Source: Bog-473 sp963828505
GTDB lineage: Bacteria; Actinomycetota; Acidimicrobiia; Acidimicrobiales; RAAP-2
Reading direction: 5' to 3'
Assembly: GCA_963828505.1 (NCBI GenBank)
Contig: CAWHFM010000007.1
Span: 434,001-498,000, forward strand
Length of the DNA stretch: 64,000 nucleotides
Shown here piece by piece: positions 25,680 to 35,186 of this stretch (positions within the stretch are counted from its first letter, which is position 1; each line of letters opens with the position of its first letter). The position numbers were made by a program, and so were the translations under genes. The notes beneath the pieces are model-generated. The model saw only the letters and a list, made by a program, of their open reading frames with translations, ran no database searches and was not told the DNA's origin.

Positions 25680-26914
25680 GCGCGGAGCCGCTCGAGCGGC
25701 GTGCCGTGATCTCGGGCATCGGCCAGTCCGACATCGGGAGGCGGCTCGGAAGGTCGGACATCGACCTCACCGTGGAGGCGGCGCTCGCCGCGATCGGCGA
25801 CGCCGGGTTGCGGCGCGAGGACATCGACGGGTTGTCCACCTATCCGGGTATGGGCATCGGCACACCCGGCTTCGGCGGGCCCACCACCCCCGAGGTACAG
25901 GACGCGCTGCGGCTCTCGCTCAACTGGCATGACGGCGGCGGAGAGGGTCCGGGCCAGATGCGGGCGGTCATCGCGGCGGCGCTCGCCGTCGCCGCCGGCC
26001 TGGCCCGCCACGTGCTCGTCTATCGCACCGTCAGCGAGGGCACCGCCCAGGGGGTGGGTGGGCGTCAACCGATGGGCGGCCGTCCGCCCGCCGAGGGACA
26101 GGAAGGGGCGCGGGGCGTGCCCCGCTTCGGCGGGTTCTTGCAATGGACCCTGCCGTACGGCGCCGTCTCTGCGGCCAACTGGCTGGCGCTCGTGGCCCAG
26201 CGGCGCATGGACGAGTTCGGCCTGACCCGGGAGCAGCTGGGCCAGATCGCGCTCAACGGGAGGCGCAACGCCGCCTTCAACCCCAAGGCCATCTACACCG
26301 CGCCGATGTCGTTGGACGACTACCTGGCGGCGCGCATGATCTCGACTCCCCTCTGCCTCTACGACTGTGACGCACCCTGCGACGGCTCGACCGCCGTGAT
26401 CGTGTCGCACCGCGACGTCGCCGGCGACCTCGACCATCCGGCGGTGCAGGTCAACGCGGTGGGCACCGCCCTGCGGGGGCGGCCCAGCTGGGACCAGTTC
26501 GACGACATGACGACCATGGCCGCTCGTGACGCCGCCGCGTCCATGTGGGAGCGGACGGAGCTCACCGCCTCCGACGTCGACACCGCCCAGCTCTACGACG
26601 GGTTCTCGGTGTTGACCATGGTCTGGCTGGAGGCGCTCCGCTTCTGCGGGAGGGGCGAGAGCGGACCCTTCGTCGAGGGGGGAGCATCGATCGCCCGCGA
26701 CGGGCAGGTCCCGCTCAATACCGCGGGCGGGCAGCTCTCGGGCGGGCGGCTGCACGGCTTCGGACTGATCCACGAGGCGTGCGTCCAGCTTCGCGGGGAG
26801 GGCGGCGAGCGTCAGGTGGTGCGACCCGGCGGCCGGGTGCCCGAGGTGGCCGCGGTGGCGAACGGTGGCGGGCCTATCGCCGGCACCATGCTCTTGACGC
26901 GGGGCGTGCGTTAG
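25676..26914 (+). CDS. Lipid-transfer-type thiolase/aldolase (partner of DUF35)
   Basis: 412 residues of the thiolase-like SCP2/lipid-transfer family. RRAVISGIGQSDIGRRLG starts the first core domain. The middle carries LGQIALNGRRNAAFNPKAIY, then YDCDAPCDGSTAVIVS, and YDGFSVLTMVWLEALRFCG. The C-terminal Gly motif is LNTAGGQLSGGRLHGFGLIHEA with a conserved His. The classical thiolase N-terminal nucleophile Cys is not obvious, which favours a retro-aldol or C-C lyase role like Ltp2. Physical coupling to the DUF35 gene supports a two-subunit enzyme at the end of a side-chain cycle. Confidence 0.85.
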   Translation: MSAEPLERRAVISGIGQSDIGRRLGRSDIDLTVEAALAAIGDAGLRREDIDGLSTYPGMGIGTPGFGGPTTPEVQDALRLSLNWHDGGGEGPGQMRAVIAAALAVAAGLARHVLVYRTVSEGTAQGVGGRQPMGGRPPAEGQEGARGVPRFGGFLQWTLPYGAVSAANWLALVAQRRMDEFGLTREQLGQIALNGRRNAAFNPKAIYTAPMSLDDYLAARMISTPLCLYDCDAPCDGSTAVIVSHRDVAGDLDHPAVQVNAVGTALRGRPSWDQFDDMTTMAARDAAASMWERTELTASDVDTAQLYDGFSVLTMVWLEALRFCGRGESGPFVEGGASIARDGQVPLNTAGGQLSGGRLHGFGLIHEACVQLRGEGGERQVVRPGGRVPEVAAVANGGGPIAGTMLLTRGVR

Positions 26915-26918
26915 CGCA

Positions 26919-28605
26919 TCACGTGCGTGAGCTGACCGCCACGTCGTCCGGCTTCGTGCCGGCGAGATGGTGGGCGGCGCGGGCGGCGAGCGCGACGAGC
27001 GTCAGCGTCGGCCCGTAGCCGCTCGAGGTGGGGAACACCGACGAGTCCGCCACCACGACGTTGTCGAGCTCGTGCACCCGGCCCCAACGATCGACCACGG
27101 AGGTCGCGGGGTCGTCGCCCATGCGGGCCGTTCCCATCACGTGCCGGCTCTCCGGGATCGGAGTGGCCCCCACGCCGTGGTAGGACACACCGGGCGAGGT
27201 CGTGTGCAGCACCCACTCGGCCCCCATCTCCTCCAGGACCGACTGCAGGATCTTGCCGTGGTGCTTCGAAGCCGCCAGCTCGTGTGACCCGGGCTGGTAG
27301 GTGACCCGGGCCACCGGGAAGCCGCGGGCGTCGCGCACCGAGGGGCTGAGGTCCACGGTGTTGGTCGGATAGGCGAGATCCTCGCCCTGCATGATGAAGG
27401 CCCACATGCGCTCGCGCAGGTTCGACTCGCGCATCGTCCGCGCGTGGTCGCGCCCCCACGGTGAGTGGCGCGCCTCCATGATGGGGAGCCCGCCGCCGCT
27501 GTGCTCGACCATGCCGCCCCGCAGCCAGGGCAGTCCGGCGGCGGCGGCCGCGGCGCGCGAGGCGTCGTCCTGGATCATGGCGTCGTCGTGCACGTGGGTC
27601 ACGGCGCGCCCCTTCTGCGGGTGCAGGCGCAGTTTCGGGAAGTGACCCACCACGATCGTCTGGAAGTGCACCATGAGGTGGCGCCCGAGGGCGGGGTGCT
27701 CCAGGCCGGAGAGCAGCAGCAGCCGAGGTGTCTCGATGGCGCCACCGGCCACGACGACGAGCCCGGCGTCCATCGTGTGGACCTCGCCGTCCGCGTCGAT
27801 GTACTCGACGCCCGTGGCGCGCCGGCCGTCGGTGACGATTCGGCTCACGTAGGTCTCGGCCAAGAGTTCGGCGCGGCCGGTCGCCATGGCCTTGGTGAGC
27901 AGTGCGACGGGATCGCCCTTGGCGTGGATCGGGCAGCCGAAGAAGGCGCAGAACCCGCAGTTGTTGCACGCCGGGCGGCCGTCATAGGCGATGGAGTTGG
28001 CGGCCGTCGGTGCCTCGTAGGGGTGGAGCCCGACACGCTCGGCCGCGGCCGACGACAGCACGGCGCCGTACATCGGCGAGCCCGGCGGCATCGGGTAGGG
28101 ACCGGACCGCCAGGCGGCGAACGGGTTGGCGCCCTCTCGCCCCGCGACGCCGATGGCGCGCTCGACCTCGGCGTAGTACGGCTCGAGCTCGTCGTAGTCG
28201 AGGGGCCAGTCGAGCACGTCAGCGTCCTGCTGTGGCCCATAGGTCGAGCGCATCCGGAAGTCCTCCTCCCGGAAGCGCGGCACCTTCCCGTCGGCGTGGG
28301 TCCCCCCGCCTCCGACGGTGGTCGGGATGGAGTTCACCTCCCCGACGTGGGAGTGCTCGCCCTCGTCCGCCGATCGCCGGAAGGCGCGGGGCTCGACCAG
28401 CGGGTCGGGGCCGAGGAACCACCGGGTGATGAACTTGATCTCGTCGTTGGAGTAGTCCCCGGCGGGCCTCGTCATAGTCGTCGGGATCGAGCAGGTGGTT
28501 GCGGCCCTTCTCCAGGATCACGACCGACCAGCCGGCGCGGGTCAGCACCTCGGCCGCGGTGGCGCCGCCCGGTCCGGATCCGATGACGACGGCGTCCGCG
28601 CTCAC
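26919..28605 (-). CDS. GMC-type FAD oxidoreductase, catalytic subunit (frameshifted)
   Basis: About 562 codons. The GTG start at 28605 overlaps the small-subunit stop. The N-terminal ADP-binding motif is VVIGSGPGGATAAEVL, then VVILEKG. The frame shifts near 28465 (net one extra base) into DYSNDEIKFITRWFLGP. Later signatures are NNCGFCAFFGCPIHAKGD, VVVAGGAIETPRLLLLSG and the C-terminal GMC domain SRHVMGTARMGDDP with the catalytic His, ending VFPTSSGYGPTLTLVALA. It resembles gluconate 2-dehydrogenase or glucose-methanol-choline oxidoreductases that oxidise secondary alcohols and pass electrons to a membrane carrier. Confidence 0.85.
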
Positions 28606-29165
28606 GGTCCGGCCACCTCGGCGTCGGCGTAACCGCGGGGCTGGACGTCGCCGTCGTAGTCGATGTACTCCCAGCCGATCCCGGCCCGGTTGCCGCCGTA
28701 CTCCGGCGCACCGTACATGCCCTCGCAGCAGTGCTCCCAGAGCAGGTCGAGGAACTCCTGGTCGGCGCGCAGCCGCCGCCGCTGCTCCTTTCCGTCCACC
28801 ACCACGAAGTCTTCGCCGAGCGCGGCGAGCCCGTCGCGGTATCGCTGCTGGAGGCCGACGACCGGACCGTTGAATTCGCGCTCGGGCTTGCCCTGCGACC
28901 CCTCGAGGCGCGTGCGCCAAGCCAGCTCGTCCAGGCGGGACAACCGGTGGAACGAGGCGAAGCCTGCCGCTCCACCGTGGCGACCGGAGGTGGGGCCGCC
29001 CGCCCAGATCCGCGGCGGGTCGAAGGTGAAGGCGCCCAAGAAGCCGTCGATGTAGTCGGCCACACCGGCCTCTTCTGCACCGGGAGCGCCCTGGTCGGAG
29101 GGCATCAATTGCGCGCAGGCGGCGCGCAGGGTGGCGTACGCGCGCTCGCTCATCCAAACCGGCAC
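28602..29165 (-). CDS. Gluconate 2-dehydrogenase subunit 3-family protein
   Basis: 187 residues with the subunit-3 pattern: ATLRAACAQLMPSDQGAPGAEEAGVADYIDGFL at the N-terminus (the latter part of the entry motif), then IDYDGDVQPRGYADAE at the end. In known systems this small subunit is needed for export or stability of the GMC flavoprotein. No twin-arginine signal is visible here, which is unusual. It overlaps the GMC subunit by 4 bases. A degenerate palindromic operator candidate lies 23 bp upstream. Confidence 0.8.
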   Translation of the reverse strand: MPVWMSERAYATLRAACAQLMPSDQGAPGAEEAGVADYIDGFLGAFTFDPPRIWAGGPTSGRHGGAAGFASFHRLSRLDELAWRTRLEGSQGKPEREFNGPVVGLQQRYRDGLAALGEDFVVVDGKEQRRRLRADQEFLDLLWEHCCEGMYGAPEYGGNRAGIGWEYIDYDGDVQPRGYADAEVAGP

Positions 29166-29187
29166 CGGATCACGGTAGCCCGTTTGC

Positions 29188-29201
29188 TGACGCCCATGTC
29201 A
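29188..29201. promoter_or_regulatory. Candidate operator, TGACAC-N2-GTGTCA type (degenerate)
   Basis: TGACGC-CC-ATGTCA has two mismatches to the shared palindrome. It lies 23 bp upstream of the gluconate-dehydrogenase-type operon. Weak on its own; its position makes it worth listing. Confidence 0.3.
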
Positions 29202-29311
29202 GGTCAGGACCGGGCGCTCCGGCGGCCCGGCCGAGGGCTGGACGCGTGGCGCCGAGCGACTCTTTTTCTCCGCCTCACCAGTGGACCGGCTCATGTCCGA
29301 GTCGACCGACG

Positions 29312-30202
29312 TCAGATGCGGTAGATGCGCTCAGCCGTCGCGGCGAACACCTTCTCGCGTGACGCGGGGTCGAGCCGGGCCGCGACGGCGCTGAAGGTCG
29401 TGTAGAGGTCGTCGAAGCTTCCCGCGGCGGAGTCGACCGGAAAGTTGCTGGCGAACATGCACCGGTCGACCCCGAAGACATCGAGTGCGAATTCGAGCCA
29501 CGGCGCGAAGGCCTCGACCGCCATGGTCCCGAAGGGCATGGACAGGCCGGAGAGCTTGCAGACGACGTGCTCACCGAGCGCAGCGAGAGCCGAGATGCCC
29601 TTGCGCCACAAGGCGCGTTCCTCGTCGGAGTTTTCGCGAGGCCATCCGGTGTGCTCGACCACGACCGTCAGGTCCGGGAACGCCGCCAGCCGGGCCGACG
29701 CCGCTTCGAGCTGATCCGGGTGCGCCATCAGCTCGAAGACGAGCTGGCGGTCCCGCAAGGCCCCGAGGACCGCGTCGTCGGGGACGGGATCACCGAGCGG
29801 ACCCATGGGACGGACGCCCCGGAATCGTGGGGCGGCCATCTGGCGGTCGAGGAGTGCGACCGCCTCGGCCACCGTCTCGGTCGGAGGGAGGCCCCCGATG
29901 ATGGCGGTGGGCCCGCCCTGTTCGGCGGCGTTGCGATTCAGCTCGAGGGTCTCGTCGATGGAGTTGGGCCCCGTGGCGGCGGCGACGTTGACGAACTTCT
30001 CGACATTCCACCGCGCGGATTCAGCACGGTAGGTGTCGGCGTCGAAGCGCCGGAACATGCCCGAGGCGCCTTCGCGTTTGATGCCCTCCTGGCCCAGTTG
30101 CCCGGGCTGCGAGAGGTACGGGTACCAGTCGGTTCGAGCGGGATCCCACAGGTGGACGTGCGCGTCGACGACCCGCGTGGGCTTCTCGCGCGTGTCGGTC
30201 AT
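29312..30202 (-). CDS. Amidohydrolase-2 family hydrolase (lactonase-like)
   Basis: 296 residues. Begins TRVVDAHVHLWDPARTDWYPY with the classical HxH metal pair, followed by IGGLPPTETVAEAVALLD, VVVEHTGWPRENSDEE (His ligand), and the acidic residue in RCMFASNFPVDS. This matches the 2-pyrone-4,6-dicarboxylate lactonase/L-fuconolactonase branch, so lactone hydrolysis is likely. Its ATG overlaps the presumed SDR stop. Placed last in a BVMO-SDR-hydrolase operon, it is well suited to open the lactone a Baeyer-Villiger enzyme makes (inference). Confidence 0.85.
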   Translation of the reverse strand: MTDTREKPTRVVDAHVHLWDPARTDWYPYLSQPGQLGQEGIKREGASGMFRRFDADTYRAESARWNVEKFVNVAAATGPNSIDETLELNRNAAEQGGPTAIIGGLPPTETVAEAVALLDRQMAAPRFRGVRPMGPLGDPVPDDAVLGALRDRQLVFELMAHPDQLEAASARLAAFPDLTVVVEHTGWPRENSDEERALWRKGISALAALGEHVVCKLSGLSMPFGTMAVEAFAPWLEFALDVFGVDRCMFASNFPVDSAAGSFDDLYTTFSAVAARLDPASREKVFAATAERIYRI

Positions 30203-31891
30203 TCGGCCTCCGGTTGCTCTCGGCGCGGGCACCGCGGCACCGGTGGCACCGACGATCTCGCGCAGCGCGCCGTCCAACCACTCGGGGATCTCGGGCCCTC
30301 CGTAGACGACGGTGCCGATCGGCCGGGGGTGCGCACGCAGGCCGAGCCACCCCGGCCCGACCACGAGCTCCGCGCCGGCGAGGGCGCCGGCCTCCGGGTG
30401 GGCGAGGAGGTTCGCGACCAGCTCGGCCCGACCGTTCGGCCGCGCCCGCCTCGGACGACTCGAGGCTCGTCGCCAGCGCCGTGACCCGCCGACCCGTCCC
30501 GCCGGCTGCGGCACGTGCGATCTGCGCCGAGGCCTGCGCGCGGCTTCGGCCACCGGGCGTCGTGGCGTCGGTGAGCGTGACGATCCGTACCGGACGTTCC
30601 GACTCCGCCGCATAGTCCGCGGCGGCTCGCGTCCAGGCGGCGTCGGCCAGGAGGTGCGCGATGAGCCCGTGGTGGTCGGCCAGGACGGCCTGCCACTCCG
30701 CCGCGGGCGCCGCACCGGTGGAGCCGGCGGCGTGCCCGGCCAGGGCGACCACGACGGCGTCGAGCGGTCCGGACCCTTCCACGGCGGTGGCGCGGCCCGC
30801 AGCGCGCTGGTCGCGCCGATGAAGTCGCGCGCCGGCGCGACCGTGTGACAGGCGATCGACCTGGCCTCGAGCGCCGCGGTGAGGGCGGCGGTCAGGTCGG
30901 CCCGCTCGCTGACGATCGCACAGGACTGCACGTCTCCCGCCGCCAGCTCGGCCGGAGCTGGGGCGTCGAAGATCGATCCGAACCGGGGGTTCGCACCGCC
31001 GTCGGTCGCCTGCTTGGTCTCGGCCGTGACGAAGGCACGGGGCAGCGCGGCGTCGAGGACGCCGGCCAGGGAGGCGACGCCGTCCGTGCGCACGACCTCG
31101 ACGAGGCGGGGCTGGTCGACGACGGCCACCTCGGGTCCGCCGGCGAAGAAGACCTGCCCGCTGCACCACGCGGCCTCGTCCGAGACCAGGTACGCCGCGA
31201 GCGGGCCCAGGTTCTCGGGGCCCGGGATCGCGTCGAGTGACAGCCCGCCCCCGCCGCCGGCCCGGCCTTCAGCGCGCGCCCGCTCCAGCGCCGCCGCCAC
31301 CATGCGGGTGTTGGCGATGGGCGAGAGCGCGTTGACCGTCACCCCAGGGGGGGCAACCCGTCCCAGCTGCCAGGTCAGTGCCGCGACGACCCGCTTGGCT
31401 GCGCTGTACCCGCCCGCGTCGGCCGCTCGCCATCCCGAACCCGAGGTCACGCCGAGGATGCGGCCGTGTCCGGCTTCGGCCATGAGGGGCAGGGCCGCGT
31501 CGAGGACGTTGAGGTAACCCGAGAGGTGCACGTCGAGCAGCGAGACCCAGTCCTCCTCGGTGCCGCGGGCGAAATAGCTCTGCCGGGTGATGCCGGCGAC
31601 GTTCACCACCGCATCGAGGCCGCCGTGCTCGTCGGCGAGCTCTCGGAATAGCGCGGTGACGGCATTCGCGTCGGTCACCGAGGCCGACGAGGCTCGCGCC
31701 GACCCGCCGGCCGCGACGATGCGGGCCGCCGTGGAGTCTTGCGGTTGAGGCAACTGCTCGGTGCCGTCGAGGGTGACGAGCGGGTCGAGGGTGACGACGT
31801 ACCAGCCGCCGCGGCCGAGCGCCTCCGCGATGGAGGCGCCGATCCCTCCCGCGCCCCCGGTGACGACGGCGACCCGATGACGTGGGCTCAT
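30199..31891 (-). CDS. Large SDR with extra C-terminal domain (frameshifted)
   Basis: About 564 codons, twice the usual SDR length. The N-terminal half is a classical SDR: VAVVTGGAGGIGASI at residues 7-21, NVAGITRQSYFARGTEEDW, GVTSGSGWRAADAGGYSAAKR with the catalytic Ser, Tyr and Lys, and a C-terminal substrate loop. The second half, readable only by changing frame near 30795 and 30440 (and probably near 30215), contains LDAVVVALAGHAAG and LAHPEAGALAGAELVVGPG. It resembles another, degenerate nucleotide-binding fold. It starts within the BVMO stop (ATGA) and precedes the lactonase-like gene. It probably oxidises the alcohol that feeds the monooxygenase, or acts after it. Confidence 0.75.
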
Positions 31892-33729
31892 GGCGTGGTC
31901 GGCGTGGCCGACGGCGACAGCAGGTCCAGCTCCAGGCCCTCGAAGCGGCCGTCCGCGAGCCACCCTTCGAGGAGATCCCGGTAGGCGAACCAGTCGCCGA
32001 AGCCGCCGCCGTAATTGCCTGCCTTCGGGCTCAGGGTCTCGGGATGCCCCTCGTTGTTGATGCGCGACGGCGTGCAGGCGGACATGACGCGGCTGATGTC
32101 GGTGTACTTCCCGACGATCTCCTGCACCCAGGACTCCTGGGCCTCGGCGCTCACGTCGAACACCTCGACCCCCGCCTCCCGGAGCAGGCCGATGGTGGTG
32201 CCGACGAACTCGGCCCCCAGCACCGCCAGCTGCGTGTAGTTGACGGTCACGACCGACTGCTGGGTCGGCGCCGGCATCGCGAACATGTTGGGGAAATCGC
32301 GGCTCAAGATTCCGAAGAGCGTGACCGGGCCGTCGGCCCACCGCTCGGCCAACGTGACCCCGTTGCGGCCGACGATCTCGTGGCCCACGCGCCGGGAGAG
32401 GGGGGTGCGCTCGGCTTCGAAGCCGGTGCCGTAAATGAGGCAGTCGACCTCGTACTGCCTCCCGTCGACCACGGGGCCTTGGGCGGTGATCTTCTCGATG
32501 CCGGCCGGGCAGTCGATCAGCGTGATGTTGGGGCTGTTGAAGGCGGGCAAGTACTCGTCGTGGAAGCAGGGGCGCTTGCAGATGTAGCGGTAGTACGGCT
32601 TGAGGACCTCAGCCATGGCGTGATCGGCGACGATGTCCTCGACCCGCCGCCGGTGTGCCTCCATGATCCCGAAGTCGAGCTCCTCCGCGCTCTGCTGGAA
32701 CTCCTCGCGGGTCATGCCCTTGACGTACCGCGGGTTGTTGACGACGGCGTAGTGGTGTGTCCACCCGTCGTCCACGGCGTCGCGGTCGACCTTCCGTCCG
32801 AGCATGACGGCCTGGAAGTTGTCCATGCGCCGCTTCTGCCAACCGGGCTCGAGGTCCCGCCCGAAAGCGTCATCGGTGGGGCGGTTGTCCCGGACGCCGA
32901 TGGCGGAGGGCGTGCGTTGGAACACGTAGACGTGCTCGGCCGACTCGACCAGGGGCGGCAGGGCTTGGATGCCCGACGCACCCGTGCCGAGAAGCGCGAT
33001 CGTCTTGCCCTTGAGCTTGTCGAGCGGCTCATTCGTCCCGCCGCCGGTGTAGTCGTAGTCCCAGCGTGCCGTGTGGAACGAGTGCCCTGCGAAATCCTCC
33101 ATCCCCGGGATGCACGGCAACTTCATGAGGTTGAGGATCCCGGCGGCCAGCACGTACCAGCGGCAGGCGACGTTGTCGCCGCGGTCGGTGAACACGTGCC
33201 ACCGGGCCTCTTCGTCGTGCCACTCGGCCCGGGTCACGTCCGTGTGGAAGAGGGCCTCGTTCGCCAGGCGGTAGCGCTCGGCGATGCGCTCGAGGTGGCC
33301 TCGGATCTCGTCACCCGAGGCGTAGCGGCAGGTCGGGATGTAGCCGAACTCCTCGAGCATGGGGATGTAGATGTACGACTCGACGTCGCACATGACGCCG
33401 GGGTAGCGGTTCCAATACCAGGTGCCACCGATCCCTCCGGCCTGATCGACGATGCGGATTCGCTCCACCCCGCGCTTGCGGAGCTCCGCGCCGACCAGCA
33501 CCCCCGCAATCCCTCCGCCGAGGATCACGACGTCTACCTCGTCGCTGACCGGCTCGCGCTCGACGAAGGGCGTGAAGGGGTCGTCCCGATAATGCCGGAA
33601 GACGTCGTCGTGATTCAGGTCCCTGATGTCGGCCCGGCCCTCGACGAGCCGCTTGTCCCGCTCGGCAAAGTATTTGGCGTTGACGGCCTCGGGGTCGAAC
33701 GATGCCGAGGCTGATTCCGGCCGTGACAT
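31888..33729 (-). CDS. Baeyer-Villiger monooxygenase
   Basis: 613-residue flavoprotein of the type I BVMO group. FAD motif GGGIAG at residues 71-76, GGTWYWNRYPG just after residue 100, the BVMO fingerprint FAGHSFHTARWD at 213-224, and the NADPH motif GTGASG at 248-253. Length and N-terminal extension match cyclopentadecanone, cyclohexanone or steroid-type BVMOs. It inserts oxygen next to a ketone to give an ester or lactone, consuming O2 and NADPH. First gene of a tightly coupled operon with an SDR and a lactonase-like amidohydrolase. A perfect palindrome lies 31 bp upstream of its start. Confidence 0.93.
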   Translation of the reverse strand: MSRPESASASFDPEAVNAKYFAERDKRLVEGRADIRDLNHDDVFRHYRDDPFTPFVEREPVSDEVDVVILGGGIAGVLVGAELRKRGVERIRIVDQAGGIGGTWYWNRYPGVMCDVESYIYIPMLEEFGYIPTCRYASGDEIRGHLERIAERYRLANEALFHTDVTRAEWHDEEARWHVFTDRGDNVACRWYVLAAGILNLMKLPCIPGMEDFAGHSFHTARWDYDYTGGGTNEPLDKLKGKTIALLGTGASGIQALPPLVESAEHVYVFQRTPSAIGVRDNRPTDDAFGRDLEPGWQKRRMDNFQAVMLGRKVDRDAVDDGWTHHYAVVNNPRYVKGMTREEFQQSAEELDFGIMEAHRRRVEDIVADHAMAEVLKPYYRYICKRPCFHDEYLPAFNSPNITLIDCPAGIEKITAQGPVVDGRQYEVDCLIYGTGFEAERTPLSRRVGHEIVGRNGVTLAERWADGPVTLFGILSRDFPNMFAMPAPTQQSVVTVNYTQLAVLGAEFVGTTIGLLREAGVEVFDVSAEAQESWVQEIVGKYTDISRVMSACTPSRINNEGHPETLSPKAGNYGGGFGDWFAYRDLLEGWLADGRFEGLELDLLSPSATPTTP

Positions 33730-33759
33730 GGACCTAAAGGGTACCCGAGCGCCGCGAAC

Positions 33760-33777
33760 CCTGACACTCGTGTCAGG
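33760..33777. promoter_or_regulatory. Operator candidate, perfect palindrome before BVMO
   Basis: CCTGACAC-TC-GTGTCAGG is a perfect 8-bp inverted repeat, the best copy of the TGACAC-N2-GTGTCA motif. It lies 31 bp upstream of the BVMO start, within the expected promoter region. Confidence 0.7.
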
Positions 33778-33987
33778 TTCGTCGGGCCAGAGGCTCGCCC
33801 GTGACCTCAGTTCGGGTCAGGCGCTCGGACCATCGCCCAGAGTCGGCTCGGGAACAGGCCGACCGCTTCCACCTCTGGCAAGAAAACGGCGCGTGGGTTC
33901 CGTGTGCGATGCACGTCGGGCCATCCGACGACGCCGCGCTGAGGTGCACCCGTCCAGGTCGCGGCCGACGGGCACCGAGACCGTCGA

Positions 33988-35133
33988 TCAGGAACGCGGC
34001 AATCCGAGAATCCGCCCGGCGATGATGTCGCGCTGGACCTGGGACGTGCCTCCGGCGATCCCTGCCGCCTTGCTCCACAGCCACTGCCTGCTCCAAGGTC
34101 CCGACCGGGAGGACGACGCGTCGCGACCGGTCACCAGCAACGCGGCCTCGGCCATGTGCTGGGTCATGGACGTCCAGGCCAGCTTGACCCAGCTCGACTC
34201 CGGCCCCGGCTCCTCGCCCCGACCGAGCCGGGTCAAGGTGCGCAAATTGTGCAGGCGGAGCACGCCGAGGTCGACGTAGGCCTGGGCGAGGGCATCGGCC
34301 ACCAGAGGGTCGTCGATGGCACCGTTCGCCAGCGCCTCGTCGAGCAGGCGGGCCAGGTACGTCTCGTGCACGACCTGCTCCTTGAACGGGAAGCTGGTCC
34401 CGCGCTCGTGGGCCAAGGTCGATCCGGCGACCGACCAGCCCTGGCCCTCCGACCCGACGAGGTGCTCACGCGGCACGAAGACGTCGGTGAGGAAGACCTC
34501 GTTGAACTCGGCGTCCCCGGTCATCTGCACCAGCGGCCGCACCTCCACACCCGGCGCCGACATGTCGACGACCAGCGCGCTGATGCCCTGCTGTGGCCGC
34601 AGTGCGTCCGGGTCGGTGCGGGCCAGGCACAGGCCCCACGCGGCGAACTGGGCGTAGGAGGTCCACACCTTGCGCCCGCTGACGACGTACCCGCCTTCGA
34701 CCGGGACCGCTCTCGTCGTGAGCGATGCGAGATCGCTCCCGGCGTCGGGCTCGCTGAACAGCTGGCACCAGATCTCCTCGGCCGAGAGGATTTCGGGGAG
34801 GAAACGGTCGCGCTGCTCCTCGCTGCCATGGACCAAGAGTGTTGGCCCGACCAGGTTGATCCCGACCCGGTTGACGGGCTGAGGAGCCTGAGAACGGGCG
34901 TACTCGGTCTGGTAGAGCGCGACCTGGACCGGTGTCGCGTCACGCCCTCCGTTGCGGCTCGGCCAATGCACGCCGACCCAGCGGTCCGCCGCCAGGGTGG
35001 CCTGCCATCGACGGCCCCATGCCACCTCGTCGGCCAGGTCGACGAAGGCGGGCGGGCGATGCTCGTGCTCGGCCAGCCAACCGCGGAACGCGGCAGAGAA
35101 CGCCTCGTCCTCCGCTCTCAAGGCGAGATCCAC
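33988..35133 (-). CDS. Acyl-CoA dehydrogenase, large FadE type
   Basis: 381-residue FAD enzyme. Contains LVGPTLLVHGSEEQRDRFLP, the flavin-binding run CQLFSEPDAGSDLASLTTRA, GRKVWTSYAQFA, and a C-terminal AGGTSQVQRDIIAGRILGLP. The MCAD-type catalytic Glu position before GT is Gly here, as in the FadE proteins that form alpha/beta heterotetramers. No small-subunit partner is adjacent, so it may be homomeric or pair with a distant one. It is divergent from an acyl-CoA ligase with 53 bp between starts. Confidence 0.88.
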   Translation of the reverse strand: MDLALRAEDEAFSAAFRGWLAEHEHRPPAFVDLADEVAWGRRWQATLAADRWVGVHWPSRNGGRDATPVQVALYQTEYARSQAPQPVNRVGINLVGPTLLVHGSEEQRDRFLPEILSAEEIWCQLFSEPDAGSDLASLTTRAVPVEGGYVVSGRKVWTSYAQFAAWGLCLARTDPDALRPQQGISALVVDMSAPGVEVRPLVQMTGDAEFNEVFLTDVFVPREHLVGSEGQGWSVAGSTLAHERGTSFPFKEQVVHETYLARLLDEALANGAIDDPLVADALAQAYVDLGVLRLHNLRTLTRLGRGEEPGPESSWVKLAWTSMTQHMAEAALLVTGRDASSSRSGPWSRQWLWSKAAGIAGGTSQVQRDIIAGRILGLPRS

Positions 35134-35186
35134 GCCGCTCCCACGCTTGCACTCGGCATCTGAGCCACCGTAGCGGCCACCCGGGT

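Noticed and set aside
29312..32341. One very long minus-strand reading spanning three genes
   Set aside because: It strings together the SDR and hydrolase because frameshifts removed stops; motifs and ATGA overlaps show separate genes.
31882..33714. 610-codon plus-strand reading opposite the BVMO
   Set aside because: Complete antisense shadow of the BVMO, with no domain motif.
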